From: Bradyrhizobium sp. 139
GTDB taxonomy: Bacteria > Pseudomonadota > Alphaproteobacteria > Rhizobiales > Xanthobacteraceae
NCBI RefSeq assembly: GCF_023074175.1
Contig: NZ_JADPKS010000163.1
Location: forward strand, 1-64,000
Length of the DNA: 64,000 nucleotides
Direction: 5' to 3'
A program made the position numbers and the translations under genes. Positions 26,887 through 35,420 of this stretch are shown piece by piece (positions within the stretch are counted from its first letter, which is position 1; each line of letters begins with the position of its first letter). The notes below the pieces were generated by a model. That model did not search any database. It saw only the letters and a program-made list of their open reading frames with translations, and was not told the DNA's origin.

Positions 26887-26901
26887 GTTCATGATATGTT
26901 C
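26887..26901 (-). promoter_or_regulatory. LexA (SOS) box for imuA-imuB-dnaE2
   Basis: On the minus strand the sequence reads GAAC-atatcat-GAAC, an exact alphaproteobacterial LexA site (GAAC-N7-GAAC). It sits directly after the -10 box of the predicted imuA promoter, over the expected transcription start, so bound LexA would block the mutagenesis operon. It lies 85 bases from the divergent udgX-like start and could affect that gene too. Confidence 0.92.
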
Positions 26902-26902
26902 T

Positions 26903-26933
26903 AATATAAAGCTAACGGGCGCACGAGAGTCAA
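26903..26933 (-). promoter_or_regulatory. Predicted sigma-70 promoter of imuA
   Basis: On the minus strand TTGACT (26933-26928) and TATATT (26908-26903) each match the consensus at five of six bases, with a rather long 19-base spacer. The start of transcription would fall inside the SOS box, leaving a leader of about 75 bases to the ATG at 26821. Confidence 0.6.
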
Positions 26934-26985
26934 TCGAATTGGCGCCTCCACAGATTCATGAACAGAATCAAGAGGATTCAGTGCC

Positions 26986-28383
26986 ATGTACCTCATCACC
27001 CTCGACAGCGAGACCGATTTCGACGGCTGGCGCAAAGCTGCGCGCGCACTTGCGCTGCATCAGGTCGCGCCGGCGGACGTGACCTGGGGCGTGCAAGGCC
27101 AAATGCAGGACCGGATGCCGCTCGGCCTGTCGGAAGCGCCAAGCCTTCCGCCGATCGAGACCGAAACCACATTCAGCGTGCCGGCCAATTTCATCGAGCT
27201 CGCACGCATCGCGATCCTGCATCGCGACAACGAACGCTTTGCGCTGCTCTATCGTGTGCTGTGGCGGTTGAAGGCCGATCACGATCTTCTGGAAACGATG
27301 GCCGATCCTGACGTGGCGCAGGCCGCCGCGATGGCCGGCAGCGTGCAGCGCGACGCGCAACGGATGCGCGACATCGTCCGCTTCCGCGAGATCGGGCGCG
27401 AGCAGAAGGCGCATTACGCCGCCTGGTTCGAGCCGGAGCACCACATCGTCGCTTTCACCGCGCCGTTTTTCGCCCGCCGCTTTGCCGACATGCCCTGGTC
27501 GATCCTCACGCCTGACATCTGCGCTCATTGGGACGGTCATGCGATCTCCTTCACGCCGGGGATCAGCCGGACGGAGACGCCCGCGCCGGGCCGCCTGGAG
27601 GAAACCTGGCGTCGCCATTTCCAGCCGGACCGGATGCCGACGCCTGAAGCACCGAGGACATTCCCGAGGAACCTCCAGGAAGCGTCGATACTTGGACCCC
27701 TGCTCGCTGATGCCGAACGCTGGACCGGCGGGCGGATTTCCCCGCGTCCGGAGGTTCCGATGAAACGCAAGACCGCAGCCAACGATCTCGAAACGCTTCG
27801 GGAGGAAGCCGCCCATTGCCGCGCCTGCCATCTCTACAAGGACGCGACGCAGACCGTGTTCGGCGAAGGCCCGACCTCCGCCAACATCATGCTGGTCGGC
27901 GAGCAACCCGGCGACAAGGAAGACCTCGCCGGCCATCCCTTCGTCGGTCCGGCCGGCCAGATGCTCAATCGGGCGCTGGAGGAGGCCGGCGTCGACCGCA
28001 AGAAGGTCTATGTCACCAACGCGGTCAAACATTTCAAATTCGTGCCGCGGGGCAAAATCCGCCTGCACCAGAAGCCGGCGACGCCCGAGATCCGGGCATG
28101 CCGGCAATGGTATGAGCGGGAAGTTTCGGCCATCCAGCCCGATCTCATCGTCGCGATGGGCGCCACCGCCGCGCAAAGCGTGTTCGGAAAGATCACCCCG
28201 ATCGGCAAAAACCGCGGCCGGCTCATCGACCTTCCCGATGGACGCAAAGCGCTGGTGACGGTGCACCCGTCCTATCTCCTCCGGCTGCCGGATCCGAAGG
28301 CCAAGATGCTGGAATATCAGCGCTTCGTCGAGGATATGAAGATCGCCGCCGGCTTGCAGAAGAAAGCCGCGCGGGCGGCCTGA
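26986..28383 (+). CDS. UdgX-type uracil-DNA-binding protein fused to a DUF4130 domain
   Basis: The protein has 465 residues. Residues about 1-255 fit the DUF4130/TIGR03915 family (FREIGREQKAHYAAWFEPEH, FFARRFADMPWSILTPD), normally the partner of a radical SAM protein. Residues about 268-460 form a UdgX/family-4-like uracil-DNA glycosylase: CRAC (278-281), GEQPGDKEDLAGHPFVGPAG (305-324), the R-loop KIRLHQKP with His361, and HPSYLLR (427-433). In UdgX the R-loop His forms a covalent bond with the uracil site, so a suicide-type uracil repair role is expected. It is divergent from the SOS operon imuA-imuB-dnaE2 across a 101-base region with one LexA box. Confidence 0.88.
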   Translation: MYLITLDSETDFDGWRKAARALALHQVAPADVTWGVQGQMQDRMPLGLSEAPSLPPIETETTFSVPANFIELARIAILHRDNERFALLYRVLWRLKADHDLLETMADPDVAQAAAMAGSVQRDAQRMRDIVRFREIGREQKAHYAAWFEPEHHIVAFTAPFFARRFADMPWSILTPDICAHWDGHAISFTPGISRTETPAPGRLEETWRRHFQPDRMPTPEAPRTFPRNLQEASILGPLLADAERWTGGRISPRPEVPMKRKTAANDLETLREEAAHCRACHLYKDATQTVFGEGPTSANIMLVGEQPGDKEDLAGHPFVGPAGQMLNRALEEAGVDRKKVYVTNAVKHFKFVPRGKIRLHQKPATPEIRACRQWYEREVSAIQPDLIVAMGATAAQSVFGKITPIGKNRGRLIDLPDGRKALVTVHPSYLLRLPDPKAKMLEYQRFVEDMKIAAGLQKKAARAA

Positions 28384-28481
28384 ATACTGGCGGGAAAACG
28401 GCTTTCAAGCCTCGGTTGTCATCCAGCCTTCAAATCCATCGCGGACAATACCTTTACTTGAAAGTTAAGGGGCGTCCAGAC

Positions 28482-30263
28482 ATGACCGATATTGCATTCG
28501 ACCGCGCGGTAGGCGATCCGGCGCCTGTCCAGCCGGCCTCGCGGCCAAATCTCGACAAGGGTTTTAACCCGCTCACGATGATCCTGTTCTTCGGCATTCT
28601 CGCCGCGGGCCTGCTGTTCGTCGCCTACAGCATCTATGTCGACGTCAACGCGACCGGCGTGCGGGTCACAACCTATCTGCCCTACATCCTGCTGTTCGTC
28701 GCGCTCCTGATTGCGCTCGGCTTCGAGTTCGTCAACGGCTTCCACGACACCGCCAACGCGGTGGCAACCGTGATCTACACCCATTCGCTGCCGGCCGAGA
28801 TCGCGGTGATGTGGTCGGGCTTCTTCAACTTCCTCGGCGTGCTCATGTCCTCCGGCGCGGTCGCCTTCGGCATCGTCTCGCTGCTGCCGGTCGAGCTGAT
28901 CCTCCAGGTCGGCTCCAGCGCCGGGTTCGCCATGGTGTTCGCACTGCTGATCGCCGCGATCCTGTGGAATCTCGGCACCTGGTTCTTCGGCCTGCCCGCC
29001 TCCTCCTCGCACACGCTGATCGGCTCGATCATCGGCGTCGGCATCGCCAACGCCGTCATGCGCGGCCGCGACGGCACCTCGGGCGTGGACTGGAGCAAGG
29101 CGACCGAGATCGGCTATGCGCTGCTGCTGTCGCCGCTGGTCGGCTTCATCTGTGCTGCCGTGCTGCTGCTCGTGCTCAAGATGATCGTGCGCAACCTGGC
29201 GCTCTATGGCGCGCCCGAAGGCAACAAGGCGCCGCCGCTCTGGATCCGGGGCCTCCTGATCGCGACCTGCACCGGGGTGAGCTTCGCGCACGGCTCGAAC
29301 GACGGCCAGAAGGGCATGGGCCTGATCATGCTGATCCTGATCGGCACCGTACCGACGGCCTACGCGCTCAACCGCGCGCTGCCGGAATCCCAGATCGTCC
29401 AGTTCCAGAAGACCTCGGATGCCGCCTCCAAGGTGATCTCGGCGAAGGGCGCGGGCCACAGCATCATCGGCGATCCCCGTCCGGCCGTGACGCAGTACAT
29501 CGCACTGCATCAGCTCAGCGACGGCACCTATCCCTCGCTCGCCGCGCTGGTGAAGGACGTCGGCGACCAGGTCGCCAAATACGGCTCGCTGACCAAGGTG
29601 CCGGCGGAAGCCATCGGCAACACCCGCAATGACATGTACCTGACCTCGGAAGCGATCCGTTTCCTGATGAAGGACAAGGAAAACGATCTCAGCAAGGACG
29701 AGGTCGCGGTGCTCAACACCTACAAGGGCTCGCTCGATGCCGCCACCAAGTTCATCCCGACCTGGGTGAAGGTTGCGGTTGCGATCGCACTCGGCCTCGG
29801 CACCATGATCGGCTGGAAGCGCATCGTGGTTACGGTCGGTGAGAAAATCGGCAAGACCCATCTCACCTATGCGCAGGGCGCCTCCGCCGAGCTCGTCGCC
29901 GCCGCAACGATCGGCGCCGCCGATGTGTTCGGCCTGCCGGTCTCGACCACCCATGTGCTGTCGTCGGGCGTCGCCGGCACCATGGCCGCGAACGGCTCCG
30001 GCCTGCAATGGTCGACCATCCGCAACCTGCTGATGGCCTGGGTTCTGACGCTGCCCTGCGCGATCGCGTTGTCGGCCACGCTCTACGTGATCTTCTCGCG
30101 GATATTTTTTGACGTCTCCTCTCCCTCGCCCCGTTCTTACGGGGAGAGGGTTGGGGTGAGGGGCTGTATCCGCGAAGACGGTAACAGTTGGACTCGCGGA
30201 GAGTCCCCCTCACCCGATCGCTTCGCGATCGACCTCTCCCCGCAAGCGGGGCGAGGTGAATGA
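28482..30263 (+). CDS. pit: PiT-family inorganic phosphate transporter with repeat-derived tail
   Basis: This 593-residue membrane protein is a low-affinity Pi:cation symporter. The two PiT signatures are clear: EFVNGFHDTANAVATVIYT near the N-terminus, and AADVFGLPVSTTHVLSSG in the second half; a soluble loop lies between (about 310-430). The ATG (MTDIAFDRAVGD) has aagggg before it; the frame opens 22 codons upstream. The last 50 residues (544-593, DVSSPSPRSYGERVGVRG and on) do not belong to the family: they are encoded by a dispersed palindromic repeat (30117-30260). The family pattern ends at FSRIFF, on a run of six T, where one more T would give an immediate TGA stop. Confidence 0.9.
   Translation: MTDIAFDRAVGDPAPVQPASRPNLDKGFNPLTMILFFGILAAGLLFVAYSIYVDVNATGVRVTTYLPYILLFVALLIALGFEFVNGFHDTANAVATVIYTHSLPAEIAVMWSGFFNFLGVLMSSGAVAFGIVSLLPVELILQVGSSAGFAMVFALLIAAILWNLGTWFFGLPASSSHTLIGSIIGVGIANAVMRGRDGTSGVDWSKATEIGYALLLSPLVGFICAAVLLLVLKMIVRNLALYGAPEGNKAPPLWIRGLLIATCTGVSFAHGSNDGQKGMGLIMLILIGTVPTAYALNRALPESQIVQFQKTSDAASKVISAKGAGHSIIGDPRPAVTQYIALHQLSDGTYPSLAALVKDVGDQVAKYGSLTKVPAEAIGNTRNDMYLTSEAIRFLMKDKENDLSKDEVAVLNTYKGSLDAATKFIPTWVKVAVAIALGLGTMIGWKRIVVTVGEKIGKTHLTYAQGASAELVAAATIGAADVFGLPVSTTHVLSSGVAGTMAANGSGLQWSTIRNLLMAWVLTLPCAIALSATLYVIFSRIFFDVSSPSPRSYGERVGVRGCIREDGNSWTRGESPSPDRFAIDLSPQAGRGE
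30117..30260. repeat. Dispersed palindromic repeat, 'ctctccccgc' family, copy 2
   Basis: Opens with ctctccctcgccccgttctt, contains ggggagagggttggggtgag and closes ctccccgcaagcggggcgag. Related to 17466-17630 but shorter. It lies at the 3' end of the phosphate transporter gene and supplies its last codons and stop. Confidence 0.85.
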
Positions 30264-30273
30264 CGAGCCGAGC

Positions 30274-31446
30274 CTATGACGCCGCGAGCGATTCCTCGAC
30301 CAGCTTGACCCAATAGGACGTGCCGAACACGATCGCCTCGTCGTTGAAATTGTAGGCGGGGTGATGCAGGCCGGCGCTATCGCCGTTGCCGCAGAAGATG
30401 AAGGCGCCAGGGCGCGCTTCCAGCATGTAGGCAAAGTCCTCGCCGCCCATCAGCGGCGGCATCTCGAGCACATTGGCGTCGCCCGCGACCTGCTTGGCGA
30501 TCCGCTTCGCCACCTCGGTCTCCGCGGCGTGATTGACCACCACCGGATAATTGCGCTTGTAGTGCAGGTCGATCCTCGCACCGGTCATCTGCGCGACGCC
30601 GGCGACCACCTCATGCACCCGCTTCTCGACCAGCTTGCGCACGTCCGGCGACAGCGTGCGGATGGTGCCGCGCAGTGTCGCAGTCTGCGGAATGACGTTG
30701 CGGGCATTGCCGGCGTGGAATTCGCAGATCGAGATCACGGCCGATTCCAGGGGATCGACGCTGCGCGCAACGATCGATTGCAGCGCCGTGATCACCTGTG
30801 CGCCGACCAGAACGGAATCGACGCATTTGTGCGGACGCGCGGCATGGCCGCCGACGCCCTCGATCAGGATGTCGACCTCGTCGGTCGCAGCCATGATCGG
30901 ACCCGGCCGGATCGCGAAGGAGCCGATCGGAATGCCCGGGCCGTTGTGCATGCCGTACACCTGCTCGATGCCGAAGCGCTCCATCAGACCGTCCTTGACC
31001 ATGGCCGCGCCGCCGGCGCCGCCCTCCTCGGCCGGCTGGAAGATCACCACCGCCTCGCCGGCAAAATTGCGGGTCTCGGCGAGGTAGCGGGCTGCACCGA
31101 GCAACATCGCAGTATGGCCGTCATGGCCGCAGGCGTGCATCTTGCCCGGGTTCTTGGAGGCATAAGGCAGGTTGGTCTGTTCCTCGACAGGCAACGCATC
31201 CATGTCCGCGCGCAGGCCGATGGTCTTGAGCCCCTCGCCGGCCGGCTTGTTGCCCTTGATGACGCCGACCACGCCGGTCTGGCCGAGGCCGGTCACAACC
31301 TCATCGCAGCCGAACTCGCGCAGCCGATCCGCAACGAATGCTGCAGTGCGGTGGACGTCGTACAGCAGCTCCGGATGCTGGTGGATGTCCCGGCGCCAGG
31401 CCTGAATATCGGGTTGAAGGTCGGCGACGCGGTTCACGATGGGCAT
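30274..31446 (-). CDS. M20-family amidohydrolase (hippurate hydrolase / aminoacylase type)
   Basis: This 390-residue zinc-dependent hydrolase removes acyl groups from amino acids. Visible motifs are WRRDIHQHPELLYDVHRTA, GLRADMDALP, HACGHDGHTAMLLGAARYL (metal-binding His and Asp), IFQPAEEGGAGGA (catalytic Glu pair), and the late metal ligand in PPLMGGEDFAYML. The dimerisation/lid domain (about 185-300) contains GGHAARPHKCVD. The ATG giving MPIVNRVADLQPDI is preferred; the frame opens 20 codons upstream. It ends 10 bases from the convergent phosphate transporter gene. The natural substrate among N-acyl or N-aryl amino acids is not decided by the sequence. Confidence 0.9.
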   Translation of the reverse strand: MPIVNRVADLQPDIQAWRRDIHQHPELLYDVHRTAAFVADRLREFGCDEVVTGLGQTGVVGVIKGNKPAGEGLKTIGLRADMDALPVEEQTNLPYASKNPGKMHACGHDGHTAMLLGAARYLAETRNFAGEAVVIFQPAEEGGAGGAAMVKDGLMERFGIEQVYGMHNGPGIPIGSFAIRPGPIMAATDEVDILIEGVGGHAARPHKCVDSVLVGAQVITALQSIVARSVDPLESAVISICEFHAGNARNVIPQTATLRGTIRTLSPDVRKLVEKRVHEVVAGVAQMTGARIDLHYKRNYPVVVNHAAETEVAKRIAKQVAGDANVLEMPPLMGGEDFAYMLEARPGAFIFCGNGDSAGLHHPAYNFNDEAIVFGTSYWVKLVEESLAAS

Positions 31447-31621
31447 GGAGGGGTCTCGAGCTTTGTTGGGAATACAGGACTGTCTACCATGCAAGCGCCG
31501 GTCCACCTAACTGCCGCAGATCGACGGTCGCCCTGTTCTCTGGTCATGGACGGGCTTGTCCCGATCCGCCGCGTCTGCCTATTAGGACGGAACGTTAAGT
31601 GACCATCCGGGTGGAAGTAGA

Positions 31622-33241
31622 ATGCCAAGGCGGCTCGAAGGTGAGTTTGACTACATTGTCGTCGGAGCCGGCACGGCCGGCTGCATCGTCGCCAACCGGC
31701 TGTCGGCCGATCCCAAGAACCGCGTGCTGATCCTGGAGGCCGGCGGCGACGACAATTGGATCTGGTTCCACATTCCGGTCGGCTATCTCTTCGCGATCGG
31801 CAATCCGCGCTCGGACTGGATGTTCAGGACCGAGGCCGAGCCGGGCCTGAACGGCCGCTCGCTGGCTTATCCCCGTGGCAAGGTGATCGGCGGCTCTTCG
31901 GCGATCAACGCCATGATCTCGATGCGCGGGCAGGCTGCAGATTACGACCATTGGCGCCAGCTCGGCATGACCGGCTGGGGTTATGACGACGTGCTGCCGC
32001 TGTTCAAGCGGCTCGAGGATCACTTCCTCGGCGCGAGCGAGCATCACGGCGCAGGCGGCGGCTGGCGCATCGAGGCGCCGCGGCTGTCATGGACCGTTCT
32101 CGATGCCGTCGGCGATGCCGCCGAACAGATGGGCATTAAGCGCATCCCGGATTTCAACACCGGCGATAACGAAGGCACCAGCTATTTCCACGTCAACCAG
32201 AAGCGCGGCCGGCGCTGGTCGTCGGCGCGCGGCTTCCTCAAGCCCGCGCTGAACCGCCCGAACCTGCGGCTCGAGAAGCATGTGCTGGTCGACCGCCTGA
32301 TCATCGAGCAGGGCCGCGCCGTCGGCGTGCGCTTCATCCAGAACGGCGAGATCATCGAGGCGCGTGCCAAACGCGAGGTGATCCTCTCGGCCGGCGCCAT
32401 CGGCTCGGTGCAGGTGCTGCATCGTTCCGGCATCGGGCCCGCCGACTGGCTGTCTCCGCTCGGCATCGACACCGTGATGGACAGGCCCGGCGTCGGCCGC
32501 AACCTCCAGGACCATCTCCAGCAGCGCGCGATCTATAAGGTCGAGGGTGTGCGCACACTGAACGAGACCTATTACAATCTGGTCCGCCGCGGCCTGATGG
32601 GGCTCGACTACGCCTTCCGCCGTCGCGGGCCTCTGACCATGGCGCCGTCGCAACTTGGCATCTTCACGCGCTCGGACGCGACGCGCGCGCGCGCCAACAT
32701 CCAGTTCCACGTGCAGCCGCTGTCGCTCGATAAGTTCGGCGATCCCCTGCATCGCTTCCCCGCGATCACGGTGAGCGCCTGCAATCTCCAGCCGACTTCG
32801 CGCGGCACGGTGCGGCTGCGCTCGGCGATCCCGGACGAGAAACCGATCCTCGCGCCGAACTATCTGTCGACCGACGACGATCGCCAGGTCGGCGCCGACG
32901 CCATCCGCACCACGCGCCGCCTGATGCAGCAGAAGGCGCTCGCAAAGTACCGCCCGAGAGAATATCTGCCCGGCCCCTCCGTCGGCGACGACGATGCGTC
33001 GCTTGCCAAAGCCGCCGGCGACATCGGCACCACCATCTTTCATCCCGTCGGCACCGCGAAGATGGGCGCGGCGAACGATCCGATGGCGGTGGTCGACGAG
33101 CGCCTGCGCTTCTACGGCCTCGGCAATCTCCGCATCATCGACGCCTCGATCATGCCGACAATCACGTCCGGCAACACCAACACGCCGACGGCGATGATCG
33201 CCGAGAAAGGCGCGACGATGATTCTGGAGGATGCGAAGTGA
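31622..33241 (+). CDS. GMC-family FAD oxidoreductase (choline dehydrogenase-like)
   Basis: The protein has 539 residues. The FAD-binding fingerprint is at residues 11-20 (YIVVGAGTAG), followed by VANRLSADPKNRVLILEAGG. The GMC signatures are YPRGKVIGGSSAINAMISMR and, mid-protein, ILSAGAIGSVQVLHRSGIGP. The catalytic His is in FHPVGTAKMG and the Asn in SGNTNTPTAMIAEKGA. It oxidises an alcohol to an aldehyde or further; choline is only one possibility, as these soluble GMC enzymes often have other alcohol substrates. It stands alone; a composite palindromic repeat begins a few bases after its stop. Confidence 0.9.
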   Translation: MPRRLEGEFDYIVVGAGTAGCIVANRLSADPKNRVLILEAGGDDNWIWFHIPVGYLFAIGNPRSDWMFRTEAEPGLNGRSLAYPRGKVIGGSSAINAMISMRGQAADYDHWRQLGMTGWGYDDVLPLFKRLEDHFLGASEHHGAGGGWRIEAPRLSWTVLDAVGDAAEQMGIKRIPDFNTGDNEGTSYFHVNQKRGRRWSSARGFLKPALNRPNLRLEKHVLVDRLIIEQGRAVGVRFIQNGEIIEARAKREVILSAGAIGSVQVLHRSGIGPADWLSPLGIDTVMDRPGVGRNLQDHLQQRAIYKVEGVRTLNETYYNLVRRGLMGLDYAFRRRGPLTMAPSQLGIFTRSDATRARANIQFHVQPLSLDKFGDPLHRFPAITVSACNLQPTSRGTVRLRSAIPDEKPILAPNYLSTDDDRQVGADAIRTTRRLMQQKALAKYRPREYLPGPSVGDDDASLAKAAGDIGTTIFHPVGTAKMGAANDPMAVVDERLRFYGLGNLRIIDASIMPTITSGNTNTPTAMIAEKGATMILEDAK

Positions 33242-33245
33242 AGAA

Positions 33246-33318
33246 GCCCGGATGGAGCGCGCAGCGCAATCCGGGATTCGTGACCGACCCCGCATTCCGC
33301 TTTGGTCCATGCGGGCTA
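33246..33318. repeat. Composite palindromic repeat after the GMC gene
   Basis: Two related units in inverted orientation: 'cccggatggagcgcgcagcg' with its closing aatccggg (33247-33275), and cccgcattccgctttggtcc with its closing atgcgggctac (to about 33318). Each unit is itself a small hairpin. This resembles another intergenic repeat type of Bradyrhizobium. The rest of 33319-33422 shows nothing else. Confidence 0.65.
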
Positions 33319-33422
33319 CACCCCATCTCCGCTCACGAAAAGGTCATCGCCTTCCCCGAATAAACCTGCCCCTCCCCCAATCACCTCCCCGAAGCCCAAT
33401 TCCGGGCGAGTGGAGCTGCGCG

Positions 33423-34367
33423 ATGAGCGGACACGATCACGGCGAAGACGGCCTAAGCCGCCGTAAGGTGCTGGAATGCATGACCTGGGCCGGCACCGGG
33501 GTGCTCTGGACCATCACGGGCGGCGTGCCGCGCTCGCTCGGCATCATCGATTCCGCACAAGCTGCAACCACGGCCGTGCCGGGCATGACCTTCCTCCAGA
33601 TCAGTGACAGCCATGTCGGCTTCGACAAGCCGGCGAATCCCAACGCGCTCGGCACGCTGGAAGAAGCCATCAACAAGATCAACGCGATGCCGGCAAAACC
33701 CTCCTTCATGATCCACACCGGCGACATCACGCATCTGTCGAAGGCCGCCGAGTTCGACAATGCCGACCGCATCATCTCGCAGAGCAAGCTGGACGTGCAC
33801 TATGTGCCCGGCGAGCATGATTTCCTCGACGAGAATGTGAAGTTCTATCGCGAGCGTTACGGCCGCGGCACCAAGGGCGCGGGCTGGTACTCGTTCGACG
33901 CCGGCGGCGTGCACTTCATCGGCCTCGTCAACGTCGTCGACCTCAAGGCCAGCGGCCTCGGCAATCTCGGCGCCGAGCAACTCGCCTGGCTCGAGGACGA
34001 TCTGCGCGGCAAGTCGAAATCGACGCCGATCGTGCTGTTCGCCCACATCCCGCTCTGGACCGTTTATCCCGAATGGGGCTGGGGCACCGAGGACGGCGGC
34101 CGCGCGCTCGAATACGTCAAGGGTTTTGGCTCGGTCACCGTGCTGAACGGCCACATCCACCAGGTCATGCAGAAGGTCGAGGGCAACGTCACCTTCCACA
34201 CCGCGCGCTCAACCGCCTTCCCGCAGCCGGCGCCGGGGGCCGCCCCCTCGCCCGGACCGATGAAGGTCGAGGACGCAAAACTCCGCTCCATGCTCGGCGT
34301 TGCCAGCATCAACTTCAAGCAGAACGAGCAGCGGCTCGCGATCATCGACACGCCGATCCAGGGCTGA
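33423..34367 (+). CDS. Tat-exported metallophosphoesterase
   Basis: This 314-residue protein has a Tat-type leader (SRRKVLECM, residues 12-20, cleavage near DSAQA). The calcineurin-like metal-binding motifs follow in order: DSH in LQISDSHVGF, GD in HTGDITH, GEHD (in place of the more usual GNHD), AH in LFAHIPLW and GHIH in LNGHIHQ. It should hydrolyse phosphoesters in the periplasm; the substrate is unknown. The chosen ATG keeps the Tat leader intact; the frame is open upstream but without sense. The cupredoxin gene follows after 23 bases, then an ECF sigma/anti-sigma pair, so the four probably form one stress-response locus. Confidence 0.88.
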   Translation: MSGHDHGEDGLSRRKVLECMTWAGTGVLWTITGGVPRSLGIIDSAQAATTAVPGMTFLQISDSHVGFDKPANPNALGTLEEAINKINAMPAKPSFMIHTGDITHLSKAAEFDNADRIISQSKLDVHYVPGEHDFLDENVKFYRERYGRGTKGAGWYSFDAGGVHFIGLVNVVDLKASGLGNLGAEQLAWLEDDLRGKSKSTPIVLFAHIPLWTVYPEWGWGTEDGGRALEYVKGFGSVTVLNGHIHQVMQKVEGNVTFHTARSTAFPQPAPGAAPSPGPMKVEDAKLRSMLGVASINFKQNEQRLAIIDTPIQG

Positions 34368-34390
34368 TTCAGGCTGAACGGAAGCTGACA

Positions 34391-34726
34391 ATGAAGACTC
34401 TCAATCGCCGCGACTTCGGTGTCGATCTCGGTCTCGCTTTGGCCGCGGCTATCCTGTTGCCCGCAACAACTGCCCGTGCCGACGACATGGAAGTGCATAT
34501 CGACAATTTCGTTTTCCAGCCGGCCGAGCTCAGGATCAAGGTCGGCACCACCGTGACCTGGACCAACCGGGACGACATCCCCCACACCGTAGTGTCGGCC
34601 GGCAAGTTCAGGTCCAAGACCCTGGACACCGACGACAAGTTCTCGTTCACCTTCACCAATGCGGGCGACTACAAGTATTTTTGTTCGCTGCACCCGCACA
34701 TGACGGGGATAATCAAGGTTGAGTAA
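34391..34726 (+). CDS. Cupredoxin (blue copper protein), exported
   Basis: This 111-residue protein has an export leader with a Tat-like pair (NRRDFGVDL, residues 5-13, cleavage near TTARA) and a cupredoxin domain of the plastocyanin/amicyanin type. All four type-1 copper ligands are visible: the His in IPHTV, and Cys, His and Met in FCSLHPHMTG. It carries single electrons in the periplasm. It follows the metallophosphoesterase gene by 23 bases and precedes the ECF sigma factor. Its electron partner is not apparent in the window. A GC-rich hairpin (34754-34783) lies 27 bases after its stop. Confidence 0.9.
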   Translation: MKTLNRRDFGVDLGLALAAAILLPATTARADDMEVHIDNFVFQPAELRIKVGTTVTWTNRDDIPHTVVSAGKFRSKTLDTDDKFSFTFTNAGDYKYFCSLHPHMTGIIKVE

Positions 34727-34753
34727 CGTCTCCAACCAAGGCATCAACGTCTT

Positions 34754-34783
34754 GCCCGGCCGGTGGTCCCACGCCGGCCGGGC
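34754..34783 (+). terminator. GC-rich hairpin between cupredoxin and sigma factor genes
   Basis: A perfect 10-bp stem (gcccggccgg / ccggccgggc) with a 10-base loop and no T-run. It may lower read-through from the metallophosphoesterase-cupredoxin pair into the sigma factor gene, or act as an mRNA 3' stabiliser. Confidence 0.4.
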
Positions 34784-34871
34784 TCGTGTGCCCTCGGTCA
34801 CACACGCCGACGAAACGAGCAGGGACGAAACAACGCGACGCGCGGAAGCGGAAGAGGCAAAGCGAGGAGCG

Positions 34872-35420
34872 ATGCCCGTGAGCGACGATTTGCAGAAGAC
34901 GCAACGTTTCCGCGAGGCGGCGCTGCCCTATCTCGACGACGTCTACACGCTCGCGCGCTATCTCCTGCGCGATGCCTCCGATGCCGAAGACGCGGTGCAG
35001 GAATGCTATCTGCGCGCGCTGAAGCATTTTGACAGCTATCGCGGGCCGGCGATGAAGCCCTGGTTGTTCGCGATCCTGCGCAACGTCTGCAATGCAGAAT
35101 ATGCGCGGCGCGCCCACAAGCACAGCGCGATCGAGGATACGCCCGGTGCCGCCGAGCAGACGCCGCTATGGCAGGAGAGCGAGGCGAGCCCGGAAACCGA
35201 AGTGTTGCGCAGTCGCGATGCCGGCGCCATCCGCAAGCTGATCGACGCGCTCGCCGAGCCGTTCAAGGAAACATTCGTGCTGCGCGAGATCAACAACCTG
35301 TCCTATCGTGAAATTGCCGAGGCCGCCGGCGTGCCCGTCGGCACCGTGATGTCCCGCCTCGCCCGCGCCCGCGCCATGCTGCGCGCGGCCTGGATGGCGG
35401 AAGAGGAGCAAGCAAGATGA
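34872..35420 (+). CDS. ECF-family sigma factor (third in the window)
   Basis: The protein has 182 residues from the ATG (MPVSDDLQKTQRFREAALPY). Region 2 is LPYLDDVYTLARYLLRDASD with AEDAVQECYLRALKHF; region 4 is LAEPFKETFVLREINNLSYR with AEAAGVPVGTVMSRLARARA. The frame opens further upstream (34719), overlapping the cupredoxin gene, but the conserved part begins here and a gaggag lies just before. The anti-sigma gene overlaps by four bases (ATGA). The neighbouring exported metallophosphoesterase and copper protein are probable members of its regulon. Confidence 0.9.
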   Translation: MPVSDDLQKTQRFREAALPYLDDVYTLARYLLRDASDAEDAVQECYLRALKHFDSYRGPAMKPWLFAILRNVCNAEYARRAHKHSAIEDTPGAAEQTPLWQESEASPETEVLRSRDAGAIRKLIDALAEPFKETFVLREINNLSYREIAEAAGVPVGTVMSRLARARAMLRAAWMAEEEQAR

